This document shows, piece after piece, positions 9,740 to 17,052 of a stretch of 29,756 nt of DNA. Where the stretch lies: the NCBI GenBank assembly GCA_002439665.1, contig DJPC01000048.1, positions 1-29,756 of the forward strand. Reading direction: 5' to 3'. Numbering within the stretch: the stretch's first letter is position 1; every line of letters starts with the position of its first letter. The notes beneath the pieces were generated by a model. The model searched no databases and was not told the DNA's origin. It saw only the letters and a list, made by a program, of their open reading frames with translations. Source of the DNA: Dialister sp. UBA6422. Lineage in GTDB: Bacteria > Bacillota > Negativicutes > Veillonellales > Dialisteraceae. The position numbers and the translations under genes were made by a program.

Positions 9740-10052
9740 AACATCCTCCCATTCTACTTTGACTACTATTTTACTTTTACTATACATGGTAACCAGGAGA
9801 CATCTATACCCCCTCTTAGGTCTATTAGTCATCATATATGTGTAAAATTCGTATTGACCTAGTATACCATGGAAAACCAATATATCGCTAGATAAAAGGG
9901 AAAGAGAAGAGCGTAAAAATCAATAGGGAAAGTAGTGCATTAATGGAAAAACACGGCCAATAACTAGAATTTTGGAAAAATCAGAAAATATATGTCCTTC
10001 TCTAGCTCAATCATAACGATGTTTTCTCCACTGACGAGTCATCCCTTTACAC
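9740..10052. other. Intergenic region between TRAP permease and pdxR-like gene
   Basis: Holds the TRAP leader and promoter on the right-hand part of 9740-9870. From 9880 to 10052, just beyond the stop codon of the MocR-type regulator, I looked in all three minus-strand frames for the missing C-terminal part of that protein and found only short unrelated frames with early stops. No terminator hairpin is obvious. Confidence 0.5.
9861..9869 (-). promoter_or_regulatory. Extended -10 promoter for the TRAP permease
   Basis: The minus strand reads TGGTATACT, an extended -10 (TGnTATACT), about 120 bp before the permease start. No strong -35 is seen, as is common for extended -10 promoters. The same nine bases appear upstream of pncB (17284-17292). 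Confidence 0.5.
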
Positions 10053-11147
10053 CTAGCTCCTCACGTTTAATGCCTCACTGAGTTTCCGCCGTCTTCTTCG
10101 CACCCGATTGATATGCCTTTCAAAATTACCGTTATTAATAAATTCTGCCAAGACCAGCTGGTCAAATACAGGAACGGTACAGGAATAAAAACCAATTTTT
10201 GCTTCATAGAAGGAGCGTATATGATCTGGTAATACCAAATAACCTGCTCGAATGGAAGGCGCAATGGTTTTAGAAAAACTATTCATATAAATCACTGTCC
10301 CATGAGGTTCTAGAGAAAAAAGAGTATCTTCTGGCTTGGACAGCAACGTAAATTCCGAATCAAAATCATCTTCGATAATGATCCCCTGTCGCTCCTTAGC
10401 CCACCTTATGTATTCAGCCCGTTTGGATGCCGTAGCCGTAATGCCAGATGGATAACTGTTGAAAGGCGTCACGTGAAGTACTTGCGCTTTTGTTCGTTCC
10501 AATTCGCTACTTTCTATCCCATCTTTTCCCATAGTCAGTAAATCAGTGGCCACCTCATTGGCTTGATACACTTTTTTGATCTTTTCATAACAGGGATTTT
10601 CCAAGGCATATAAAAGCTTTCTTCCTAGCACTTGGATATGAAGGCCATATAAATATTCCGCCCCTGAACCAATCCATATCTGCTCTGGACTGACCCGCAT
10701 ATTCCGGCTTCTTGCCAAGTAAGAGGCAATAGCTTCTCTGAGTTCCTCTACTCCATGATTAGGTGAAGGACGAAGTATTTTTTCTCCATACATAGAAAGG
10801 ACACTTCGCATAGTTTTAGCAAAGGCAGAAAAGGGAAATAAATCTTCTTCCCCAGCTTCTCTGCGTTCCGTTTTGGTATGACCAATATCTCCTAGAGAAA
10901 ATCTTCGTTTTCTCACAGACACTGGATAGGCATCTCCCTTTCGAAAAATAACATAATATCCACTCCGCTCACGAGGTTCCACATAGCCTTCTTCTACGAG
11001 CAAATCATACGCATGGGCTACTGTAATCAGACTGATCCCATGACTTTCAGAAAGCTGCCGTTTAGAGGGAAGTTTTTCCCCATATCCGTAGATTCCCCCA
11101 GTGATATGCTCCCGCAATTCTATATATAATTTCATATACGCTGTCAT
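10053..11147 (-). CDS. pdxR: MocR/GabR-type regulator (GntR HTH fused to aminotransferase fold), PdxR-like, C-terminally short
   Basis: 364 aa. Residues 1-70 form a GntR winged helix (GEKLPSKRQLSESHGIS, then TVAHAYDLLVEEGYVEP). From about 105 to the end is a class I aminotransferase-like domain with HVTPFNSYPSG, an acidic cluster EDDFD (259-263) and the PLP lysine K293 in NSFSKTIAPSIRAGY. Family members are usually 450-490 aa; this one stops shortly after NFERHINRVRRRRRKL, so the last 80-100 residues are missing. In GabR the substrate-carboxylate arginine lies in that part. Divergence from an ECF S component plus pdxST points to a PLP-sensing B6 regulator. Start 11147 has AAGGTG upstream. The PdxR name is inference from context. 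Confidence 0.85.
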   Translation of the reverse strand: MTAYMKLYIELREHITGGIYGYGEKLPSKRQLSESHGISLITVAHAYDLLVEEGYVEPRERSGYYVIFRKGDAYPVSVRKRRFSLGDIGHTKTERREAGEEDLFPFSAFAKTMRSVLSMYGEKILRPSPNHGVEELREAIASYLARSRNMRVSPEQIWIGSGAEYLYGLHIQVLGRKLLYALENPCYEKIKKVYQANEVATDLLTMGKDGIESSELERTKAQVLHVTPFNSYPSGITATASKRAEYIRWAKERQGIIIEDDFDSEFTLLSKPEDTLFSLEPHGTVIYMNSFSKTIAPSIRAGYLVLPDHIRSFYEAKIGFYSCTVPVFDQLVLAEFINNGNFERHINRVRRRRRKLSEALNVRS

Positions 11148-11201
11148 AAATGCACCTTGTCCATCTTTATCTGGTCTTATTTTTTAAAACATTTTTGGTG
11201 A

Positions 11202-11285
11202 TTTTTATATATCCAGTTTCATATTATAATACGAGACATATCAGTGAGACAAGAAAACTGGATTTCTAGAAGAGATACTGATATG
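11202..11285 (+). promoter_or_regulatory. pdxU promoter with two interleaved inverted repeats (candidate PdxR operator)
   Basis: A clear -10 TATAAT is at 11225-11230, with only a weak T-rich -35 around 11202-11207. Two dyads interlock here: ATCCAGTTT (11211-11219) with AAACTGGAT (11255-11263), and CATATCAGT (11237-11245) with ACTGATATG (11277-11285). All four arms share a CAGT/ACTG core. The first arm sits between -35 and -10, and the rest lie at or downstream of the expected start (about 11237). This fits an operator for the divergent regulator, but the second pair could also fold as an mRNA leader hairpin. Confidence 0.6.
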
Positions 11286-11312
11286 AACTACATAATAAGG
11301 AGATTTTATACC

Positions 11313-11870
11313 ATGTCACAAGAAGAAACCATTTCTACTTCTTCCTTTTCTACCCATACAAAACACAATACCAGATGGCTCACTATTTGCGGACTCTTAA
11401 TGGCTATTAATATCGGTTTATCTTCTTTCGGTATTCCTGTCCCTGGTGGTCACCTGTACTTAAACGACACCGCCATCGTAGCTGCAGCACTGATGCTAGA
11501 TCCTATGAGTGCTTTCCTAGTAGGAGGTATTGGCGCATTTCTAGGAGATTTCTTCTTCTATCCCGCGCCTATGTTTGTTTCCCTCATTACCCACGGTTTG
11601 CAGGCTATGGCTATTTCCTATATTGCGCACCATTTCTTAAAAAGCAAACCGAAAGTCGCTACCATCCTGGCTGTCCTCATCGGTGCAATCATCATGGTCA
11701 CTGGTTACTCCATCGGTCGTGCTTACGTATACGCTACACCAGAATATGCTTGGATTAAACTCCCTTTTGAAATTCTTCAAGCACTCTTAGGCGTCATCTT
11801 CGGACCTTTCCTCGTATGGAAATGGAAACTCAACAATCATGTCCGCCGGATGATTGATGGCAAATATTGA
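11313..11870 (+). CDS. pdxU: ECF transporter S component, probable vitamin B6 (pyridoxine) uptake
   Basis: 185 aa membrane protein with about six hydrophobic segments and the ECF S-component pattern: after TM1, GGHLYLNDTAIVAAALMLDP, then GGIGAFLGDFF and the HGLQA segment. S components bind a vitamin and dock on a shared EcfA/EcfT module, which is not in this window. The ATG at 11313 is preferred because AAGGAG lies 10 nt upstream; the frame is open 23 codons earlier, but that part overlaps the promoter. The substrate is inferred from neighbours: a PdxR-like regulator on one side and pdxS-pdxT on the other. HmpT-like or other vitamin specificity cannot be excluded. Confidence 0.82.
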   Translation: MSQEETISTSSFSTHTKHNTRWLTICGLLMAINIGLSSFGIPVPGGHLYLNDTAIVAAALMLDPMSAFLVGGIGAFLGDFFFYPAPMFVSLITHGLQAMAISYIAHHFLKSKPKVATILAVLIGAIIMVTGYSIGRAYVYATPEYAWIKLPFEILQALLGVIFGPFLVWKWKLNNHVRRMIDGKY

Positions 11871-11975
11871 TGCCAATGATACATACCTATTTCACTTTCC
11901 ATGCGTCATGATGGAAAGAACACAACCACATACAAAGCTCCTATCCCCTTTGTATAATTGAGTAAATATTTTTAC

Positions 11976-12016
11976 AAAAGAAGACAGCTTACATGCAAAA
12001 AGTTCTGCCTTCTTTT
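11976..12016 (+). terminator. Probable terminator after the S-component gene
   Basis: AAAAGAAGACAG (11976-11987) pairs with CTGCCTTCTTTT (12005-12016), with one A·C mismatch and a 17-nt loop. The stem ends in a T-rich 3' arm. It lies about 105 bp after pdxU and before the pdxS upstream region. The low GC content makes it a weak terminator, so read-through into pdxS is possible. Confidence 0.45.
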
Positions 12017-12189
12017 AAATTGCGCCTTTATTCGAATATTTTCGTATTTCCTTTAATAAATATGCAGTATGGCATGTCTGTCTATCTTTTTGGCAGTGCT
12101 ATATAAATTGTGCGCCGCACCACTATGACGCATTTCTCACTTTGCATTACGCACCTTTGCATTTCTTTGTTACAGAAAGGAACATCATC
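12017..12189 (+). promoter_or_regulatory. pdxS upstream region with probable promoter
   Basis: With the preceding hairpin, this makes a 319-bp gap between pdxU and pdxS. A TATAAA at 12102-12107 is the best -10; no good -35 is spaced from it. ATATGCAGT at 12059-12067 resembles one arm (ATATCAGT) of the dyads in front of pdxU, so the same regulator might act here, but this is a single weak match. No other element recognised. Confidence 0.35.
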
Positions 12190-13068
12190 ATGGCAAATGA
12201 AAATCGTTACGAATTAAACAAACAACTGGCACAGATGCTTAAAGGTGGTGTCATTATGGATGTCACCACCCCAGAACAGGCAAAAATTGCAGAAGCCGCT
12301 GGAGCTTGTGCCGTCATGGCATTGGAACGAATTCCTGCAGATATCAGAAAAGCAGGCGGCGTATCTCGTATGAGTGATCCGAAAATGATCAAAGGCATTC
12401 AGGAAGCCGTCTCTATTCCTGTAATGGCCAAATGCCGTATCGGTCATTTTGTAGAAGCTCAGATTTTGGAAGCTATCGAAATCGACTACATCGATGAAAG
12501 TGAAGTTCTCTCTCCCGCTGATGACGTATATCATATCGATAAGCACCAGTTTAAAGTACCTTTTGTCTGCGGTGCCCGTGACCTGGGAGAAGCCCTCCGC
12601 CGTATCGCTGAAGGTGCTTCTATGATTCGTACCAAAGGGGAACCTGGCACAGGGGATATCATCCAAGCCGTCCGTCACATGAGAAAAATCAATACCCAGA
12701 TTGCCAGCATTGCCTCTAAGCGTCCTGATGAACTTTTTGAAGCCGCAAAACAGCTAGGGGTTCCTTACGACCTTGTGGTCTATGTCCATGGCCACAAGAA
12801 ACTTCCAGTCGTCAACTTTGCAGCCGGTGGCGTGGCTACCCCAGCAGATGCTGCTCTCATGATGCAGCTTGGTGCAGAAGGCGTCTTCGTAGGAAGCGGT
12901 ATCTTTAAGTCCGGTGATCCCGCTAAACGCGCTGCTGCTATCGTAAAAGCTGTCACCAACTACAAGGATCCAGAAATCTTAGCTGAGCTCTCTACGGACC
13001 TGGGCGAAGCTATGGTAGGCATCAATGAAGATGAAATCCAGCTCCTCATGGCAGAAAGAGGAAAATAA
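12190..13068 (+). CDS. pdxS: Pyridoxal 5'-phosphate synthase subunit PdxS (Pdx1)
   Basis: 292 aa TIM-barrel synthase that makes PLP from ribose 5-phosphate, glyceraldehyde 3-phosphate and ammonia supplied by PdxT. With the start at 12190 the catalytic residues fall at their family positions: D24 in GGVIMDV, K81 in [10 protein letters not shown] and K149 in [11 protein letters not shown]. The ribosome site AGAAAGGA lies about 8 nt upstream; the frame is open 16 codons earlier without support. It is followed by pdxT after a 92-bp gap that holds an imperfect hairpin. Confidence 0.97.
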   Translation: MANENRYELNKQLAQMLKGGVIMDVTTPEQAKIAEAAGACAVMALERIPADIRKAGGVSRMSDPKMIKGIQEAVSIPVMAKCRIGHFVEAQILEAIEIDYIDESEVLSPADDVYHIDKHQFKVPFVCGARDLGEALRRIAEGASMIRTKGEPGTGDIIQAVRHMRKINTQIASIASKRPDELFEAAKQLGVPYDLVVYVHGHKKLPVVNFAAGGVATPADAALMMQLGAEGVFVGSGIFKSGDPAKRAAAIVKAVTNYKDPEILAELSTDLGEAMVGINEDEIQLLMAERGK

Positions 13069-13070
13069 AT

Positions 13071-13125
13071 AAAGGGATTATTGAGATTCGTAATGAATGA
13101 TTTCCAATCTCCAGTTATTCCCTTT
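13071..13125 (+). terminator. Hairpin between pdxS and pdxT, possible partial terminator
   Basis: The outer arms AAAGGGA/TCCCTTT and the inner arms GAGATT (13083-13088)/AATCTC (13106-13111) form an interrupted stem, followed by TTTT. It starts 3 nt after the pdxS stop. Since pdxT follows 36 bp later, it could lower pdxT expression relative to pdxS or protect the pdxS mRNA end. The synthase is a 12:12 complex, so its effect on stoichiometry is uncertain. Confidence 0.5.
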
Positions 13126-13160
13126 TACAATCATTGAGAAGATCATTGAAGGATATACAT

Positions 13161-13733
13161 ATGAAAACCATAGGAATTCTTGCTCTTCAAGGGGCTTTTA
13201 TCGAGCATGAACACATGCTAGAAAAGCTCGGAGCTTCTTGTATAGAAATACGAAATTTGAAAGATTTAGACCAGCCTATAGATGGACTGGTTCTCCCTGG
13301 AGGAGAAAGTACAGTACAAGGAAAATTGCTTCGTGAAGAAGGTCTCTTTCAGCCCCTCAAAGAAAAAATCGAAGCAGGATTGCCTGTCCTTGCTACTTGT
13401 GCCGGGATGATTCTCTTAGCCCAGCATTTGGAAAATGATGAGCACACCTACTTTGCTACCTTGCCGGTAACAGTTCGTCGCAATGCATACGGCCGTCAAT
13501 TAGGAAGTTTCATTACCACAGCTCCTATACAAGGGATAGGAGATATGCAGATGAATTTCATCCGCGCCCCCTATATTTCCAAAGCAGACCCATCAGTACA
13601 TATTCTTGCGACTGTGAAAAACCATATCGTAGCCGTAAGATATGAAAACCAGATCGCGCTCTCCTTCCATCCAGAAGTAGGAAATGATGACAGAATACAT
13701 AAGATGTTCCTTGCCATGGTATCTGAAAAATAA
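13161..13733 (+). CDS. pdxT: Pyridoxal 5'-phosphate synthase glutaminase subunit PdxT (Pdx2)
   Basis: 190 aa class I glutamine amidotransferase that releases ammonia for PdxS. The family GGEST motif is at 47-51, the nucleophile C80 in ATCAGM, and the H170/E172 pair in FHPEVGNDDR near the C-terminus. The ATG at 13161 has GAAGGA 7-8 nt before it; an open stretch of nine codons upstream is not supported. The typical length is about 190. The gene ends 70 bp before a strong terminator shared with the convergent secreted-protein operon. Confidence 0.97.
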   Translation: MKTIGILALQGAFIEHEHMLEKLGASCIEIRNLKDLDQPIDGLVLPGGESTVQGKLLREEGLFQPLKEKIEAGLPVLATCAGMILLAQHLENDEHTYFATLPVTVRRNAYGRQLGSFITTAPIQGIGDMQMNFIRAPYISKADPSVHILATVKNHIVAVRYENQIALSFHPEVGNDDRIHKMFLAMVSEK

Positions 13734-13802
13734 AAATCCCCTATACGCAGCAGCTCTTAATAGTGTCTAAGCACTGATGCAAATAGAATAAAAGCCAATA
13801 AT

Positions 13803-13876
13803 AAAAAAGGTGACTGAGTCAGCAAGTAATGATGGAGATCATCCCATCATCACTTACAGGCCCAGTCACCTTTTTT
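13803..13876 (+). terminator. Bidirectional terminator between pdxT and the convergent operon
   Basis: AAAAAAGGTGACTG (13803-13816) pairs perfectly with CAGTCACCTTTTTT (13863-13876). The 46-nt interior can fold further (AAGTAATGATGG with CCATCATCACTT). T runs on both strands suit termination of pdxT (+) and of the secreted-protein pair (-), whose last stop codon is 8 bp away. Confidence 0.88.
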
Positions 13877-13883
13877 ATATTCC

Positions 13884-14615
13884 CTATCGACTCACTTCCC
13901 AAGCAGCTTGATTGACTTCTGCCTTGCTATTGTCCAGTCCTCCCAAAAGGACGAACCGATACGCACCTTCCCGTTTGGCAGCTATACCTCGAACATACAA
14001 AGGAATCATCCATCCATCGGCTACAAAAAGTGGCCGAATAGCAAATGTATAAGTATCCTTGACAGATTTCATTTTGTGCAATTGTTCCACTGATAACACA
14101 TCTACGGCCATGAGATCAAATGGAATCGCCTGCCCTGTCACCTTGACCGTACTTGTCATGGTTTTCAAAAATAAATCGTTCATCATATTTTCCGACTGCA
14201 TAAGAGCCATATTAAAGGAAAGCATAGCCTTCCCTGCTTCTTCTGTGTATCCACCAGGAAGGAACATGCCTTGAAACAGGTCATCTGCATGAGCCCCTTT
14301 CATTTCAACACCTACTGCCATGATAGGAGCTCTGATTTTTTTATCATGTACGGTCACAAGCCCGGTATAAGAATCCTTAGCTGGTATACCTGCTAAGGAA
14401 ATCGGCTGAAATGTCATAGAAGATGGCCATTTTACTTTTCCTAGAAAAGGCGTCTTATTCCCATCAGGAAGCCAATCAGATAGTGCCCATTCATGATGAA
14501 CCACCTGTGTCTCTGAAGAAGTCTTAGGCGGTAAAAAAGATGGTTCGCTGGCAATGCCGTATTCTCCACCTAAGAGAAGTGACAGTGCCAACGTCAAACC
14601 ATAGATTTTTTTCAT
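13884..14615 (-). CDS. Secreted protein of unknown function, paralogue of its upstream neighbour
   Basis: 243 aa. A signal peptide (KK, then LTLALSLLLGG) with likely cleavage after GIA at residue 22 predicts export. I recognise no family. The C-terminal part GWMIPLYVRG (from residue 201) matches GFTIPVYVKG (from 196) of the neighbouring protein, and both continue with a K-x2-G-x5-VL pattern, so the two genes look like an old tandem duplication. Its ATG overlaps the neighbour's TAA by one base (TAATG), so translation is probably coupled. Ribosome site GAAGGGG. No cysteine motif or enzyme signature was seen. Confidence 0.8.
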   Translation of the reverse strand: MKKIYGLTLALSLLLGGEYGIASEPSFLPPKTSSETQVVHHEWALSDWLPDGNKTPFLGKVKWPSSMTFQPISLAGIPAKDSYTGLVTVHDKKIRAPIMAVGVEMKGAHADDLFQGMFLPGGYTEEAGKAMLSFNMALMQSENMMNDLFLKTMTSTVKVTGQAIPFDLMAVDVLSVEQLHKMKSVKDTYTFAIRPLFVADGWMIPLYVRGIAAKREGAYRFVLLGGLDNSKAEVNQAAWEVSR

Positions 14616-15340
14616 TATTTTGCCCCTTCAAGAGCGGTATCAAAAAATGGTGCTAAATATTTACCAGAGACCTGATCTGCCACAAGCACCGTATAGTTGG
14701 TACGCCCTGTTTCCTTCATAACAAGCCCTTTGACATAGACAGGAATCGTAAATCCATTCCGCTCCACAGAAATCATGGCGTCTCCTGTCTGATATGGCAA
14801 TCCTTTTTCAGAAGTTTTATCTTTCCAAGAAGAGTGAGATGTCACTGTCACATGACCATGACACAAAGCAAGTACTGCTGCAGTCATAGGATTTTCTTCA
14901 CTTTCTGGCAGGGTGTGATTTTTCATAGCCTCTTTCTGATATAGAGCAAGTTTCAAACCATCTGCATCAGATACAGAAAGGGAAATCACCATGCCCTGAT
15001 AGTATGTGTCATTAGCAGCTGCTCTTACTTGATATACCTTACTATGACGCAAAATATCAGCAGCTCCTAGAGCAAATTCTTTGGCATAGGATGAATTTTC
15101 AGGAAATACCTTCTCTTCCACCAATACCTTTTCTATAGACGCTTCCGGATTTCCTTCCACTAGCCAATCATGAATCTGGCTTCCGAAGAAAGAACGCTGT
15201 CCATCATAGACAGTGACCTGACTGCCCAAGTCAAGCACCTCGCCGCCAGACAATGTTAAAGAATCGGCATGAACCGCCATGCTTCCCATAAGGAGAGATG
15301 CTGCCACAAAGGAAGCGGTAAGCCACTTTTTAAGTTTCAT
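14615..15340 (-). CDS. Secreted protein of unknown function, first of a paralogous pair
   Basis: 241 aa with a signal peptide (KLKKW, then a hydrophobic stretch) and an AVHA cleavage site after residue 25. The mature part has no family that I recognise. The C-terminal segment from residue 196 resembles the product of the downstream gene at 13884-14615. The ATG at 15340 has AAAGGTG 7 nt upstream and an extended -10 promoter about 50 bp further up. In Negativicutes the likely location is the periplasm or cell envelope. The two products may form a heteromer, which is inference from overlap and similarity. Confidence 0.8.
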   Translation of the reverse strand: MKLKKWLTASFVAASLLMGSMAVHADSLTLSGGEVLDLGSQVTVYDGQRSFFGSQIHDWLVEGNPEASIEKVLVEEKVFPENSSYAKEFALGAADILRHSKVYQVRAAANDTYYQGMVISLSVSDADGLKLALYQKEAMKNHTLPESEENPMTAAVLALCHGHVTVTSHSSWKDKTSEKGLPYQTGDAMISVERNGFTIPVYVKGLVMKETGRTNYTVLVADQVSGKYLAPFFDTALEGAK

Positions 15341-15388
15341 ATATGATCACCTTTCTTATTGGAAATACCCTATGCTTTCATTGGTCTC

Positions 15389-15397
15389 ATTATAGCA
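15389..15397 (-). promoter_or_regulatory. Extended -10 promoter of the secreted-protein pair
   Basis: The minus strand reads TGCTATAAT (TGn plus a perfect TATAAT), giving a start near 15382 and a leader of about 40 nt. No consensus -35 lies 17 bp upstream. Confidence 0.6.
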
Positions 15398-15498
15398 TCT
15401 TTGGATTATTTATTCTGCCGATTTCTTTACGAATATCAGACATCTAACCAGCCTATCAAAATATTATAATTCTACGGCCCTCCATGATTTCGCGTAGC

Positions 15499-15573
15499 AA
15501 AATACCGCTAGCATCAAGGGTATAAAAGAGTATGGAAATAACCATTTATACCCCTCAATGCCAGCGGTATTTT
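15499..15573 (-). terminator. Long hairpin terminator after pncB
   Basis: Three stem segments stack in order: AATACCGCT/AGCGGTATT (15501-15509 with 15563-15571), GCAT/ATGC, and GGGTATAAA/TTTATACCC (15518-15526 with 15545-15553), with an 18-nt loop. It lies 37 bp after the pncB stop codon. The outer A/T runs allow termination from either side. Confidence 0.8.
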
Positions 15574-15609
15574 CAATATATATCCAACTTAAATTGGCAG
15601 AATGATAAC

Positions 15610-17052
15610 CTATTTTTTCAGATCTTTTTCAATGATTTCACTCTTTAGCGCCTGCAATTTATCCGACAGATTGACTTCCATAATATTGGGGTTCAATAGA
15701 CGGGTATATTCTGGCCAAAGGGTATCCATTTGCTGATTGGCATAAGCGATGATTTCCTTCAAAGTGGGAAGAGGCAACGTTTCCCCATGTTTCATGACTG
15801 GTTTCAACATATTCTCACAAGTATATGTCCCTGCCTTCAGTTCCTTCTTCCGCCATTTGGCTGATTCTGTAACCAAAGTATAATCTCCACCATCAGGCAT
15901 AGCTTCATCAGAAAGGCAAACCAGATCAGTGATCATCTTGCCGTTGCCCTTTTTATAGAAACGACGCACTTCTTTGATACCAGGATTGGTCATTTTGGCC
16001 ACATCATTGGAAATCTTCATCACCGGTTCAAAGGTGCCCTCCTTTTCACGGGCACACATTTTGAAAACACCGCCCAAAGCAGACGTACCATCAGCAGTAA
16101 TGATTTTCGTACCTACACCCCAGCTAGTGACAGTACAACCCTGTTCCTTCAAAGACTGAATGAGATATTCATCCAAATCATTGGATCCAGAAATGATAGC
16201 ATCCGGAAAGCCAGCTTCTGTAAACATTCTCTTGGCTTCCTTAGAAAGGTATCCCAAATCCCCACTGTCAATACGAATCCCATAAACCTTTGGAAGTTTC
16301 CCCTTGGCTTTGAGTTCACTAAAAATCTTAATAGCATCCGGTACACCCATTTCCAATACATTATATGTATCAGCCAAAAGAATGAGATTATTATGATACT
16401 GCTTGACATATTCTTCAAAGGCTTCCAGTTCGGTATCAAAACTCATGATCCAGCTGTGTGCCATAGTTCCTAATACAGGAATACCAAAGAGTTTTCCAGC
16501 TTCCACATTAGATGTTCCATTGAAGCCGCCAATCATAGCAGAACGAGCCCCCCAAAGCCCAGCAGAATGCCCCTGTGCCCGGCGCAAGCCAAATTCCATC
16601 AATGCATCCTTAGGTGCCACGGTACGTACCCGGCGCGCTTTAGTAGCGATAAGACTTTCATGATTCATAATCATCGAAAGACCTGTCTCGATGAGCATAG
16701 CTTCTATAGTTGTCCCATGAAAGCGAACAATCACCTCGCCAGGAAATGCCACTGTCCCTTCCGGCATAGCATAAATATCCCCGGTGAAATGGAAAGTAGA
16801 AAGATAATCTAAAAATTCAGGATAAAAAATGCCAAGGTTTCTTAAATACTCAATATCTTCTTTACTAAAGCAGAAATGTTTTACAAAATCTACCAAGTGA
16901 GCCACACCAGCTACAACCGTATATCCTCCGTTAAATGGATTTTTTCGATAAAAACGATCAAAAACCACTTTTTTCTCATGCATGCCCTTCTTAAACAGTG
17001 CATTGGCCATGGTGAGCTGGTACAAATCAGTAATGAGTCCGTTGGCAATCAT
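15610..17052 (-). CDS. pncB: Nicotinate phosphoribosyltransferase
   Basis: 480 aa NAPRTase that converts nicotinate and PRPP to nicotinate mononucleotide in NAD salvage. Family motifs: LITDLYQLTMA at the N-terminus, EFGLRRAQG near 170, the IDSGDLGYLSK phosphate-binding region and GVGTKIITADGTSALGGVFKM near 340-360. The start at 17052 has a perfect AAGGAGG 6 nt upstream; the frame is open 36 codons further up but there is no ribosome site there. The gene stands alone between terminators, with a long leader. Confidence 0.96.
   Translation of the reverse strand: MIANGLITDLYQLTMANALFKKGMHEKKVVFDRFYRKNPFNGGYTVVAGVAHLVDFVKHFCFSKEDIEYLRNLGIFYPEFLDYLSTFHFTGDIYAMPEGTVAFPGEVIVRFHGTTIEAMLIETGLSMIMNHESLIATKARRVRTVAPKDALMEFGLRRAQGHSAGLWGARSAMIGGFNGTSNVEAGKLFGIPVLGTMAHSWIMSFDTELEAFEEYVKQYHNNLILLADTYNVLEMGVPDAIKIFSELKAKGKLPKVYGIRIDSGDLGYLSKEAKRMFTEAGFPDAIISGSNDLDEYLIQSLKEQGCTVTSWGVGTKIITADGTSALGGVFKMCAREKEGTFEPVMKISNDVAKMTNPGIKEVRRFYKKGNGKMITDLVCLSDEAMPDGGDYTLVTESAKWRKKELKAGTYTCENMLKPVMKHGETLPLPTLKEIIAYANQQMDTLWPEYTRLLNPNIMEVNLSDKLQALKSEIIEKDLKK

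Noticed and set aside
9740..9880. 47-codon extension of the TRAP permease
   Set aside because: It overlaps the promoter and has no ribosome site; GGGAGG marks the start at 9739.
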